A stretch of 64,000 nucleotides of DNA from Actinoalloteichus caeruleus DSM 43889 (lineage in GTDB: Bacteria > Actinomycetota > Actinomycetes > Mycobacteriales > Pseudonocardiaceae), in contig NZ_AUBJ02000001.1 in the NCBI RefSeq assembly GCF_000429185.2, forward strand, positions 4,588,001-4,652,000, written 5' to 3'. Positions 45,461 to 53,958 of the stretch are shown piece by piece. The notes beneath the pieces are model-generated. The model was not told the DNA's origin and did no database searches. It saw nothing but the letters and a program-made list of their open reading frames with translations. Numbering within the stretch: the stretch's first letter is position 1; each line of letters starts with the position of its first letter. The position numbers and the translations under genes were made by a program.

Positions 45461-47125
45461 ATGCCCTCAACACCTACCACCAAGTCCCAGGTTCAGGCTT
45501 ACCGCTTCGTCCTCAGGCGAATGCAGTCGGCGCTGGTCCGCAAGGACGCGGTGATGCTGCACGATCCGATGCGCACCCACCAGCGCTCCGTGGTGGCGGG
45601 GATGGCGCTCGCCGCCGTGGCGCTGTTGGGTTTTCTGATCTTCGGTGTCATCTCGCCCAAGGCGAGTCCGCCGAGCGCGGGCGAGATCGTGATGGCGCAG
45701 CCTTCTGGCGGCATCTACGTCGCCGTGGAGCAGAACAACGCGCTCCAGCTGATCCCCATGATGAACATGGCCTCGGCGCAGCTGCTCCAGATGCGGATGC
45801 AGGGCGGCGCGTCCGCCGGGCTGCCCGAACCCTCGTTCGTCAGTGACGACGTGCTGGCCGACATCACCATCGGCAGCCAGCTGACCGGGATCCCCGGGGC
45901 GCCGGAGAAGATGCCCAGTTCCGAGCGGCGAATCGATCCGGTGTGGACGGTGTGCGACTGGGCGTCCTTCGACGACAGCCTGGCGAACCCGGCGGCCTCG
46001 GCGTCGGCGGAGACCTCGGTGCTCGCCGGCGTCCACGACCTGCCGGGCCGCGCGCTCGCCGAGGACGAGGTGGTCGTCGCCCGTTCCGAGGCCGACGGCG
46101 AGATGTGGGCGATCTACCGCCCGGATGACACCCGCGCCGGGTCGCGTGCCGTGGTCCGCGCCTGGGTCGACCCCAACCACCAGGTCAACCAGGCGACGCT
46201 GGCCTCGGGGCTGCGTGAGCCGCACCTGATGACCGAGGCGTTGCTGAACAGCATCCCCACCGTCGACGACTACGCGGCCCCGGACATCCCGGACCAGGGG
46301 CTCCCCGCCGACCGGGAACTCGTGCTGCCCGACGGCAACGCGGCGGGGATCGGCACCGTCGTGGCCGCGTTGGACGCGTCCGGGCAGGGCCGGGACTACT
46401 ACGTCGTGCTCAACAGCGGGTACCAGGACATCCCCGAGGGCGTCGCGGAGCTCATCCGCTGGTCGCAGGGACAGGCCCAGGCGGAGGTGCCGCTGGTCGA
46501 ACGGGTGGACATCACCCGGCTCGGCGCGGCCGCGGATGCCGACCTCGTCGAGATCCGCGACCTGCCGAGCCGTCCGCTGCGACCGGTCCCCTACATGGAG
46601 AACCCGGTGACCTGCTTCGCGTGGAACGGTTCGGACGACCGGGAGCGCACCGAGCTGCGGGTCGGCGAGGACATCGAGTTGCGGGGCGCGGACGCGTCGG
46701 ACGACGACCCGCTGTTGGAGCGGGTGCGGCTGGGTGCCGACAACGCGGCCGACTACTTCTTCATGCCGCCGGGGAACGCCGCCGTCGTCCGCAGCACGAC
46801 GTCCGAGGGCAGCTTCCAGAGCGGCCCGATCCACTTCGTGTCCGACCGGGGTGTCCGGTACGCCATCCCGGACATGCGGCACGTCACGGCGCTGGGGCTG
46901 TTGCCGGAGAACAGCACGCTGCCGCCAGCCCCGGAACCGATCCTGCGCCTGCTGCCGGCGGGCCCTCGGCTGGACCAGAACAATGCCGACCTGGTGTTCG
47001 ACTACGTCCCCTTCGACGAGAGCGGTGACCGTCGACTCGACGTCGAGGAGGGCGCCGGCGAGTACGTCCCCGACCCGGACGGCGTCGGGGACGGGTGGTT
47101 CGAGGGCTTCCCCCAGGACGGCTGA
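45461..47125 (+). CDS. eccB: type VII secretion protein EccB
   Basis: EccB is a core membrane subunit of the T7SS with a large extracytoplasmic domain. The start MPSTPTTKSQVQAYRFVLRR is highly typical and fixes the ATG; the upstream open frame is not coding. One membrane segment at 43-64 follows; the rest contains the four-repeat R1-R4 domain with cysteines in TVCDWASF and NPVTCFAW, probably a disulfide. The C-terminal about 40 residues are acidic. The product has 554 residues. A 14-bp terminator hairpin lies 20 bases after the stop. Confidence 0.95.
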   Translation: MPSTPTTKSQVQAYRFVLRRMQSALVRKDAVMLHDPMRTHQRSVVAGMALAAVALLGFLIFGVISPKASPPSAGEIVMAQPSGGIYVAVEQNNALQLIPMMNMASAQLLQMRMQGGASAGLPEPSFVSDDVLADITIGSQLTGIPGAPEKMPSSERRIDPVWTVCDWASFDDSLANPAASASAETSVLAGVHDLPGRALAEDEVVVARSEADGEMWAIYRPDDTRAGSRAVVRAWVDPNHQVNQATLASGLREPHLMTEALLNSIPTVDDYAAPDIPDQGLPADRELVLPDGNAAGIGTVVAALDASGQGRDYYVVLNSGYQDIPEGVAELIRWSQGQAQAEVPLVERVDITRLGAAADADLVEIRDLPSRPLRPVPYMENPVTCFAWNGSDDRERTELRVGEDIELRGADASDDDPLLERVRLGADNAADYFFMPPGNAAVVRSTTSEGSFQSGPIHFVSDRGVRYAIPDMRHVTALGLLPENSTLPPAPEPILRLLPAGPRLDQNNADLVFDYVPFDESGDRRLDVEEGAGEYVPDPDGVGDGWFEGFPQDG

Positions 47126-47145
47126 CGGCGAGTGGGATGACGGAT

Positions 47146-47177
47146 GGCGGCGGCCCGGGAACCCCCGGGCCGCCGCC
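47146..47177 (+). terminator. terminator after eccB
   Basis: Perfect 14-bp stem (GGCGGCGGCCCGGG and complement) with an AACC tetraloop. It separates eccB from the two small-substrate genes that follow. Confidence 0.88.
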
Positions 47178-47281
47178 GGCGTCTCATCGGCCGAACGGCC
47201 TCGTCCGGAGGTGCGCGCCGCGCCACGGCCGGACACCACCCACGGCCGTCGTGCTGACGACGAGCATCCAGGGAGCCCGAC

Positions 47282-47602
47282 GTGGCGGACATCAGCATCG
47301 ACCCGGAGTGGGTCACCGACTACGCGCGTCGGCTGGAACGCGCCTCCGAGGACCTCGGCGAGGTAGGCCAGTCCGTCCACGTCGACGGGGTGGGCGCGGA
47401 GACGTTCGGCGAGCTGGGCGTCGAGGTCGGCACCGACACGGCGTACGCCGAGGTGCGTGACCACCTCGACACCCAGCTGGCCCGGGGCCGCGAGGTGCTG
47501 CTGGCCGCCTCGGTGGCGCTGCGGAACGTGGCCCGTGTCCACCTGGCCCACGACGAGGACAGCGCGGCGGAACTGAACCGCTCCGGCGCCGATCCGGCCT
47601 GA
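47282..47602 (+). CDS. EspC-like type VII secretion target (DUF2580)
   Basis: The 106-residue helical protein resembles the EspC/DUF2580 group of T7SS targets: ISIDPEWVTDYARRLERASE, a central GxETFGELG segment and LARGREVLLAASVALRNVAR helix. It has no cysteines or signal peptide, as expected for a T7SS substrate. GTG is the start, with CAGGGAG upstream. The next gene follows after 19 bases and is probably a partner, since T7SS substrates travel as helical pairs. Confidence 0.75.
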   Translation: MADISIDPEWVTDYARRLERASEDLGEVGQSVHVDGVGAETFGELGVEVGTDTAYAEVRDHLDTQLARGREVLLAASVALRNVARVHLAHDEDSAAELNRSGADPA

Positions 47603-47621
47603 ACCGCACAGGGAGTCGCCC

Positions 47622-48863
47622 GTGTTCCCCGACCGCTACCCAGCCGACCCCACCGTCGTACCAGGTGGCGTGGCCTTCGACCGCTCCCCGGGGTTCGGGG
47701 GCACCAGCCGGCCCGCGTCGACGGCGAGCGAGGCCGCCCCCGCCGCCCCGGCGGGGGCGGTGACCGCGTCCGAGCCGGCTGCCCGTCCACCGTGGCTCCC
47801 CCAGGAGGGGGCCGTCGGCGGCCCGGACGGTGACCGGCTGGCCGGGGACGCCGCCGGCCATCTGGGCTTCCTGTCCTGGATCTCCGACCAGCTCGGGGTT
47901 CCGGACCCGGTGCACGAGTACTTCGGCCCGGTGGTGGGGCGCTGGAGCGACATGCACGAACAGGCCGAGCACTGGCGGGCCGCCGCCAGGCGGGTCGAGG
48001 AGCTGTCGGAGGAGGTCGCCGGTCCGCTCGGTGGCCTGGACGAGGCCTGGACCGGGGACGACGCCGACTCGTTCGTCGAACACGTCCAGGAGGTGACCCG
48101 CGCCGCGAACGCGATGGCGGACACCATGACCGCCGTCGCCGACGCGTTGGACGTCACGGCGGACGCCATCCGGCAGCTCGTGCGGGACATGGTCGAGGTG
48201 CTCGCGGGCAGCGCTGACTCGGTGTCGGAGGCGTTGACGCTCCCGGTGGCGGGTGAGGAGCGGGCCCGCGACCACCTGGCCACGATGCGCGAGCCGCTGC
48301 TGGAGCTCTTCGAGGCGGTCCGGGAGGTGCTGCGCGCGCTGGTCGGCCTGTGCTCGGGGCTGGGTGGTGACACCGTCTTCTCCGACCTGCGCATGGCGCA
48401 CGTGTTCCCCGAGGACGACTGGTCCTTCGACGTGCCCTCCGTCCCGGGCGGCGGCGGCCCCGGCGGGGTCGACGTGGCGGGTGCGGGCACCGGCGGGGGT
48501 GCGCCCGGCGGCGGAGGCGGTGCCGGCGGCGTCCCCTCGGGTGGTGGTGGCCCCGGCGCCGGCTCGGCGGGGGCGGCGCCCGAGTCCGAGCAGCCGGTCC
48601 GGGCCGGGGGCACCAGCGGTGTCGCCGCCGCCCCCGGCGACGCGGTGGCCGGTCAGCAGGGCGCCTCGACCGGGCAGGCCACCCAGGGCGGCCGGGGGAT
48701 GGGCGGTGGCGCCATGATGGGTGGCGGGATGATGGGCGGCGGGGCCCAGCAGAACCAGGGTGACCAGGAGCGGAAGAACCAGTCCCGCATCATGTCCGAC
48801 GCCTCGGAGCTGTTCGGTGAGCCGGAGGCCACGGTGGCGCCGGTCATCGGGGAGGACGGCTGA
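47622..48863 (+). CDS. large WXG-like T7SS substrate with Gly-rich tail
   Basis: The 413-residue protein has a disordered Pro/Ala start, a helical region at about 75-245 with a WTGDDADSF turn of WXG100/PPE type between two long helices (VGRWSDMHEQAEHWRAAARR before, EVTRAANAMADTMTAVADAL after), and a long Gly/Ala/Pro tail with GGGMMGGGA repeats. No signal peptide. This resembles PPE-like or EspB-like substrates of actinomycetes. GTG start with AGGGAG upstream. It follows the EspC-like gene closely, so the two proteins may form a secreted pair. The tail end (SRIMSDASELFGEPEATVAPVIG) is ordered and may carry a signal. Confidence 0.75.
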   Translation: MFPDRYPADPTVVPGGVAFDRSPGFGGTSRPASTASEAAPAAPAGAVTASEPAARPPWLPQEGAVGGPDGDRLAGDAAGHLGFLSWISDQLGVPDPVHEYFGPVVGRWSDMHEQAEHWRAAARRVEELSEEVAGPLGGLDEAWTGDDADSFVEHVQEVTRAANAMADTMTAVADALDVTADAIRQLVRDMVEVLAGSADSVSEALTLPVAGEERARDHLATMREPLLELFEAVREVLRALVGLCSGLGGDTVFSDLRMAHVFPEDDWSFDVPSVPGGGGPGGVDVAGAGTGGGAPGGGGGAGGVPSGGGGPGAGSAGAAPESEQPVRAGGTSGVAAAPGDAVAGQQGASTGQATQGGRGMGGGAMMGGGMMGGGAQQNQGDQERKNQSRIMSDASELFGEPEATVAPVIGEDG

Positions 48864-48886
48864 CAGCGCTCCTGACCTGGCCGGGC

Positions 48887-49966
48887 TCAGCCGGCGTCCG
48901 GCTCGGTGAAGTCGAGCAGGACCTTTCCTGACCCGGCGGCGTCGGCCGCCGTCGTCAGGGCCGCCGCCAGCTCGTGGACCGGGATGACGTGCGAGACGAT
49001 GCCCTCCGTCGCCAGCGAGCCGTCGGCGAGGGCGGCGAGCACCGCGGCCATCTCGTCGTGGAACCGGAAGGACCCCGCCACCGTGATCTCCCGGCTGATG
49101 AGGCCGGCGACGGGGGCGGGGATGTCGCCGGCGGGCACCAGCCCGAGCAGCGTGAGGTGCCCGCCCCTGCGCAGGCCGGCGGCGGCCGCGGCCAACCCGG
49201 CCGGACTTCCCGAGGACTCGACGGCGACGTCGACGCCAAGCGCGGCCACCGAGGCGGCGTCCGTCGCCACGATCGTCCTGGTGGCTCCCAGCCCCTCGGC
49301 GACTCGGAGCGGGCGGTCGTGCAGGTCGGTGACGACGATCTCGGCCGCACCGGCCCGGGCCAGGACGGCCACGACCAGCGCGCCGATCGGACCGGCGCCG
49401 GTGACGAGCACGCGCCGCCCCCGGACCTCCCCGCTGCGGGCCACCGCGTGCCAGGCGACGGCGGCCGGCTCGGCGAGGGCCGCGGCGCGCGGCGGGAGGC
49501 CGGCGGGGAGGGGGAGCAGCCGGGTGGCCGGCAGGACGCGCAGCGCGGCGAAACCGCCGTCGGTGTGGGGGTGGCGGGCGGCGCTGCCGAGGTAGGTCGT
49601 CCTGGGGCAGATGTTCTCCCTGCCCTCGGCGCACCGGTCGCAGGTCCCGCAGGGGTTCGCGGGGTGAACGGCCACCGGGGTACCGGCGGCCGGCCCGCTG
49701 CCGTCCGCCGCGGCACGCTCGACGTGGCCGACGACCTCGTGACCCAGCACCATGGGGGAGCGCAGCACGGACTCACCGGCCGCGCCGTGCCGCCAGTAGT
49801 GCAGGTCCGAGCCGCAGATGCCGCCGTAGGCGATGCGGACGACCGCCTCGGCCGGCGTGGGTTCGGGAAGCGGTACCCGGTCCAGGCGCACGTCACCCGC
49901 GGCGTGGGCGACCACGGCGAGCGTGTCCTGGGGGGCGGGGGCGGACGGCGACGGGGCGCGGGACAC
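48887..49966 (-). CDS. idnD: zinc-dependent L-idonate 5-dehydrogenase
   Basis: Predicted to oxidise L-idonate to 5-keto-D-gluconate with NAD(P)+. Medium-chain dehydrogenase: catalytic zinc residues C51 and H76-E77 (GHEVVGH), structural zinc cysteines C106, C109, C112 and C120, and the Rossmann motif VTGAGPIGALVVAVL. 359 residues with GTG start, GGAAGGAAGG upstream. The same fold includes sorbitol dehydrogenase; the idonate call rests mainly on its place behind gluconate 5-dehydrogenase, gluconate permease and gluconokinase genes. It converges with the WXG-like gene with a 23-base gap. Confidence 0.8.
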   Translation of the reverse strand: MSRAPSPSAPAPQDTLAVVAHAAGDVRLDRVPLPEPTPAEAVVRIAYGGICGSDLHYWRHGAAGESVLRSPMVLGHEVVGHVERAAADGSGPAAGTPVAVHPANPCGTCDRCAEGRENICPRTTYLGSAARHPHTDGGFAALRVLPATRLLPLPAGLPPRAAALAEPAAVAWHAVARSGEVRGRRVLVTGAGPIGALVVAVLARAGAAEIVVTDLHDRPLRVAEGLGATRTIVATDAASVAALGVDVAVESSGSPAGLAAAAAGLRRGGHLTLLGLVPAGDIPAPVAGLISREITVAGSFRFHDEMAAVLAALADGSLATEGIVSHVIPVHELAAALTTAADAAGSGKVLLDFTEPDAG

Positions 49967-50082
49967 GGGTGAGTACCTTCCTTCCGGACGGAGGGGAGAG
50001 CCTGGTCGGGTGGCGGCGGTCCGGGCGACCTGGTGGGGCGTTCCGGCCGCTGGTCCGGCCGGGACGGCTCGCCACCGGGAGA

Positions 50083-50856
50083 TCAGACGACGGCGGTCAT
50101 GCCCCCGTCGACGAAGATCACCTGCCCGTTGACGAAGTCGGACCCGGAACCGGCCAGCCACACGGCAGGGCCCACCAGGTCCTCGATGCGGCCCCACCGG
50201 CCGGCCGGGGTGCGCCCGGTGATCCACCCGGTGAACGCCTCGTCCGCCACCAGCGGGGCGGTCAGCTCCGTCTCCACGTAGCCGGGGGCGAGGCCGTTCA
50301 CCTGGATGTCGTACCCCGCCCACTCCGCGCACATGGCCCGTGTGAGCCCGGCCAGGCCCGCCTTCGCCGCCGCGTAGGGGGCGATCGACGGCCTGGCCAG
50401 CGCGGTCTGGACGGAGCAGATGTTGACGATCTTGCCGCGACGGCGGGCCACCATGCGGCTGGCGACGGACCGTCCGACGAGGAAGGCACTGGTCAGGTCG
50501 GTCCGCAGCACCGCGTCCCAGTCCTGGGGGGCGAGTTCGAGCATGGGCTGCCTGTGCTGGAAACCCGCGTTGTTCACGAGGATGTCCAGCGGCCCGATCT
50601 CGGATTCCACCGCCCCCACCGCCTCGTCCACCGCCGACGGGTCGGTGACGTCGAAGGCACTCGTCCTGACCCGGTCCGCCCCGACGCGCGACCGCAGTTC
50701 CGCCGCGGTCGAGGAGAGGCGCTCGCTGTTCCGCCCGTTGAGCACCACGGTGGCCCCGGCCTCGGCCAGGCCGGTCGCCACGGCTCGTCCGATGCCTCGA
50801 CTGGACCCCGTGACCAGCGCGATCCGGCCGGTCAGGTCGAACAGGGCGTGGGACAT
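50083..50856 (-). CDS. idnO: SDR-family gluconate 5-dehydrogenase
   Basis: Predicted to reduce 5-keto-D-gluconate to D-gluconate. Classical short-chain dehydrogenase of 257 residues: TGSSRGIG at 16-23, NNAG at 95-98, catalytic Ser148, Tyr161 and Lys165 (YAAAK). C-terminal GQVIFVDGGMTAVV is typical. GAGGAGA lies before the ATG. Substrate assignment follows from the gene neighbourhood (gntK-gntP-idnO-idnD). A 7-base tandem repeat lies just upstream of its ribosome site. Confidence 0.82.
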   Translation of the reverse strand: MSHALFDLTGRIALVTGSSRGIGRAVATGLAEAGATVVLNGRNSERLSSTAAELRSRVGADRVRTSAFDVTDPSAVDEAVGAVESEIGPLDILVNNAGFQHRQPMLELAPQDWDAVLRTDLTSAFLVGRSVASRMVARRRGKIVNICSVQTALARPSIAPYAAAKAGLAGLTRAMCAEWAGYDIQVNGLAPGYVETELTAPLVADEAFTGWITGRTPAGRWGRIEDLVGPAVWLAGSGSDFVNGQVIFVDGGMTAVV

Positions 50857-50870
50857 CGACGTCTCCTCGG

Positions 50871-50911
50871 TCGTGGGTCGTGGGTCGTGGGTCGTGGGTC
50901 GTGGGTCGTGG
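50871..50911. repeat. 7-base tandem repeat upstream of idnO
   Basis: TCGTGGG is repeated five times exactly, followed by six bases of a sixth copy. It fills the gntP-idnO gap, 15 bases before the idnO start, and would read CCCACGA in the mRNA. Confidence 0.95.
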
Positions 50912-50959
50912 TGGGCGGTGGGGACGGCCCTCGGAGCACCGTCCCCGCCGTCGGGTGGG

Positions 50960-52342
50960 TTATGCGATCAGGTAGATCGCGTAGGCGAAGCCGAACCCGA
51001 TGAAGGCCATCAGGGTCTGGATCACGGTCCACGTCTTCAGGGTCGTCTTGACGTCCATGCCCATGAACTTCCCGACCAGCCAGAAGCCGGAGTCGTTGAC
51101 GTGGCTGGCGATGACGGAGCCGGCCGCCAACGCCAGCACCAGGGCCGCCAGTTGCACGGAGCTGAGGTCGGTCATCGTGGCCACCACCGGTTGGACGATG
51201 CTGGCCGCGGTGGTCAGGGCGACCGTCGCCGAACCCTGCGCGATCCGCAGCGCGCTGGCGATGACGAAGCCGGCGAGGATCACCGGCATCCCGAGCCCCT
51301 CCAGGCTCTCCGCCAGGGCGTCGCCCGTTCCACTCGCCCGGAGCACGGCGCCGAACATCCCGCCGGCGCCGGTGATGAGGATGATCGAGCAGATGGGGCC
51401 GAAGGCGCTGTCGACGATGCCCTCGGTCTCCCGGCCGGGCCTGCGGCGTCGGACGCGCAGCAGGTAGATGGCCAGGAGCACGGTGATGAGCAGGGCGACC
51501 GGGGTCTGCCCGACGGCCCGCGCGGCCAGGACCCAGCCCGCCTCGGGATCGACGAAGCCGGCGACGCCGAGGGCGTCCAGGCCGGTGTTCGCGAAGATGA
51601 GGGCCAGTGGGAGCAGCAGCAGGAGCAGGATCGTCCACAGGGCCGGCGGGTCGGCCTCGTCCTCCTCGGAGGCTGTCCCGAGGATGTCCGGGACGGGCAG
51701 GACCAGGCGCTGACCCATGATGCGGCCGTAGAGGTATCCCGCCAGGTACCAGGTGGGGATCGCGATGGCGAGCCCGAACAACAGCACCAGGCCGATGTCG
51801 GCCTCCAGGAAGCCGGTGGCGGCCACCGGGCCGGGGTGCGGAGGGACGAAGATGTGCATCACCGAGAACGCGGTGGCGGCCGGGAGCCCGTAGAGCAGCA
51901 CCGACCCGCCCAACCGGCGGGCGACGGTGAAGATCACCGGCAGCATGACGACGAAGCCGGCGTCGAAGAAGATCGGGAAGCCGAAGAGCAGCGAGGCGAC
52001 GCTCAACGCGAGGGGCGCGCGGTTCTCGCCGAAGAGGCGGAGGAGCCGGTCCGCGAGCACCTTGGCCCCGCCACTGGTCTCCAGGAGCCGGCCGAGTACC
52101 GCGCCGAGGCCGACGAGGAGCGCGACGGAACCGAGCGTGGAACCGAAGCCCTCCGTCATGGTCGGCACGACCTCGCCCGCCGGGATACCGGTGGCCACGG
52201 CGGTCACGAGGCTGACCAGCACCAGGGCGAGGAAGGCGTGCAGCCGGACCTTCATGATGAGGAACAGCAGCAGCGCCACCGCCGCGAGCGACACCAGCAG
52301 CAGGGAGCCGGTGGACAGGGCGGGGGTGAAGTCGGTGTTCAC
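50960..52342 (-). CDS. gntP: gluconate:H+ symporter, GntP family
   Basis: Predicted uptake system for gluconate or idonate in the cytoplasmic membrane. The 460-residue protein has about 12-14 hydrophobic segments and typical GntP signatures (TEGFGSTLGSVALLVGLGAV; FGFPIFFDAGFVVMLPVIFT; PHPGPVAATGFL; ASHVNDSGFWLVGKFMG). GTG start lies in a 4-base overlap with the gntK stop, so the kinase and the permease are translationally coupled. Confidence 0.92.
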   Translation of the reverse strand: MNTDFTPALSTGSLLLVSLAAVALLLFLIMKVRLHAFLALVLVSLVTAVATGIPAGEVVPTMTEGFGSTLGSVALLVGLGAVLGRLLETSGGAKVLADRLLRLFGENRAPLALSVASLLFGFPIFFDAGFVVMLPVIFTVARRLGGSVLLYGLPAATAFSVMHIFVPPHPGPVAATGFLEADIGLVLLFGLAIAIPTWYLAGYLYGRIMGQRLVLPVPDILGTASEEDEADPPALWTILLLLLLPLALIFANTGLDALGVAGFVDPEAGWVLAARAVGQTPVALLITVLLAIYLLRVRRRRPGRETEGIVDSAFGPICSIILITGAGGMFGAVLRASGTGDALAESLEGLGMPVILAGFVIASALRIAQGSATVALTTAASIVQPVVATMTDLSSVQLAALVLALAAGSVIASHVNDSGFWLVGKFMGMDVKTTLKTWTVIQTLMAFIGFGFAYAIYLIA

Positions 52343-52869
52343 CGGCGGCCTCCTTCCTCGGCGGTGATGGCCTCGGTCGCCCGCTCGACGAGGTCCGCCG
52401 GGGGCGCGCCGATGTCCAGCACGACCCCGCCCTCGTCCGCGCCGAGCGGTTCCAGCGCGGCGTACTGCGAGTCGAGGAGGGACGGCGGCATGTACTCGTG
52501 GCTGCGGGCGGCGACCCGCTCGGCCACCAGGGACCGCTCGCCGGCCAGGTGGACGAGGAACAGGTCCGGGGCGTAGTCGCGCAACACGTCCCGGTAGTCA
52601 CGTCGCAGGGCCGAGCACGCGACGACCGGGGGCTCGCCCGCGTTGACGCCCTCGGCGACGCGAGCGCCGATCACGCGCAGCCATGGAAGCCGGTCCTCGT
52701 CGGTCAGGGGCTGGCCGGTGGCCATCTTCTCGATGTTCGCTGCCGGGTGCAGCGAGTCGGAGTCGACGAAGGGCCGGTGCAGCCGCTCGGCCAGCAGTGC
52801 GCCGACCGTCGACTTGCCCGACCCCGAGACCCCGATGACCAGCACTGGTCGCGGCGCCGTTGCCGTCAT
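52339..52869 (-). CDS. gntK: gluconokinase
   Basis: Phosphorylates D-gluconate to 6-phosphogluconate, feeding the pentose phosphate pathway. P-loop GVSGSGKS at 13-20, DSDSLHPAANIEKMATGQPL and CSALRRDYRDVLR are typical of the GntK/IdnK family. 176 residues. AGGAGTAGGCA precedes the ATG. It is the first gene of the minus-strand operon and is divergent from the GntR-type regulator. Confidence 0.93.
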   Translation of the reverse strand: MTATAPRPVLVIGVSGSGKSTVGALLAERLHRPFVDSDSLHPAANIEKMATGQPLTDEDRLPWLRVIGARVAEGVNAGEPPVVACSALRRDYRDVLRDYAPDLFLVHLAGERSLVAERVAARSHEYMPPSLLDSQYAALEPLGADEGGVVLDIGAPPADLVERATEAITAEEGGRR

Positions 52870-52903
52870 TGCCTACTCCTATGCTGAGTGGCCTGGGTGG
52901 ACC

Positions 52904-52948
52904 TACATCGGATGAGTAGCGCAGAGACTAGGCATTAAATCTGATGTA
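52904..52948. promoter_or_regulatory. candidate GntR operator pair
   Basis: TACATCGGAT at 52904-52913 and its near-complement ATCTGATGTA at 52939-52948 are inverted copies differing at one base, with centres 35 bases apart. One lies in the spacer of the gntK promoter, the other just downstream of its start, a position suited to repression. Confidence 0.45.
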
Positions 52949-52953
52949 AACAA
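52925..52953 (-). promoter_or_regulatory. candidate gntK operon promoter
   Basis: On the minus strand, TTGTTT and TAGTCT are 17 bases apart. The start would fall near 52918, about 50 bases before the gntK ATG. The gap is notably AT-rich against the rest of the window. Confidence 0.55.
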
Positions 52954-53030
52954 CTCCCTGTGTGAAATAAGTCAGACGAAAACCGTGGGTGTTGATCGGG
53001 TCACCGGCGGCACCGGGAAAGGGCGACGGC

Positions 53031-53726
53031 GTGGCCTGGGTGAGCCTGCACGACCGGCTGTTGGAGGAACTGGGGCTGGCGGTGACCGGCGGAACGCTCG
53101 CGGCCGGGGACCGGGTGCTGCTCGACGAGCTCGCCGACCGGTTCGACGTCTCGCGATCGGTCATCCGCGAGGTCGTGCGGGTCCTGGAGGCGCTGTCACT
53201 CGTGTCCTCCCGGCGACGGGTCGGGGTCGTGGTCCTCCCGGCGAGCGAGTGGAACCTCTACGACCCGAGGGTCATCCGCTGGCGCCTGGCCGGCGACCAG
53301 CGGGCCGACCAGCTCCGCTCCCTCTCACAGCTCCGGGCGGCGGTCGAACCGGCGGCGGCGGCGCTCGCCGCGCACAACGCCAGCATCGAGGTCGCCGCCG
53401 AGCTCATGTCGGTGGCCGGGCGGCTGCGCGGGCTCGGGCGGTCCGGCGACCTCGAGGCCTTCCTCGTGGTCGACATCGCCTTCCACCAGATGGTCCTCCT
53501 CGGCAGCGGAAACGAGATGTTCGCGCAGCTCTCGGACGTCGTGGCCGAGGTCCTGACCGGCCGGACCCAGTACGGGCTGATGCCCCGCTACCCGGCGGCC
53601 GAGGCACTCCAGTTGCACATCGACGTGGCCGACGCCGTCCAGCGCGGTGACGCCGCCGGCGCGCAGTCGGCGATGCTGCGCATCGTCGACCAGGCGGTCG
53701 AGGAGCTCGCGCCGATCTGGCGGTAG
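53031..53726 (+). CDS. GntR-family regulator, FadR-type (FCD domain)
   Basis: Predicted repressor of the adjacent gluconate/idonate operon. Residues about 5-70 are the winged helix (LDELADRFDVSRSVIREVVRVLEAL); the rest is an all-helical FCD domain with metal-binding type residues (DIAFHQMVLLGSGNEMF; LHIDVADAVQRGD). GTG 53031 gives 231 residues; GTG 52989 in frame would add 14 residues without a ribosome site. Neither site is strong. It is divergent from gntK with candidate operators between. Confidence 0.87.
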   Translation: MAWVSLHDRLLEELGLAVTGGTLAAGDRVLLDELADRFDVSRSVIREVVRVLEALSLVSSRRRVGVVVLPASEWNLYDPRVIRWRLAGDQRADQLRSLSQLRAAVEPAAAALAAHNASIEVAAELMSVAGRLRGLGRSGDLEAFLVVDIAFHQMVLLGSGNEMFAQLSDVVAEVLTGRTQYGLMPRYPAAEALQLHIDVADAVQRGDAAGAQSAMLRIVDQAVEELAPIWR

Positions 53727-53931
53727 CACTCGCGGCGCACCGGCTGACGTCCCGAGGGGCCACCGCCCGTCGTTCGCCGGGTGACCGACCAGGCGGTCGT
53801 ACCGGTGCCCGCCCGGCCAGGAGCGTGAGCCGTGAGCCTGAGGTCGGGACGCGGCACGACGTCCATGCCAGGGGGCGGGCGCCCAGTCGCCGGGTGCGGG
53901 ACCGGGTGGGCGTCCGTGCCCGGCGTCGATC

Positions 53932-53948
53932 CCACCGCGGCGCGGTGG
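53932..53948. terminator. possible terminator between convergent genes
   Basis: CCACCGC and GCGGTGG form a 7-bp stem with a GGC loop just before the mycP stop. It is the only fold of note in the 232 bases between the GntR-type gene and mycP; no gene is supported there. Confidence 0.4.
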
Positions 53949-53958
53949 ACCCGCTCCC

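Noticed and set aside
47249-47264. CGTCGT/ACGACG stem before the EspC-like gene
   Set aside because: Six pairs with a four-base loop are common in this GC-rich DNA and no function is suggested by position.
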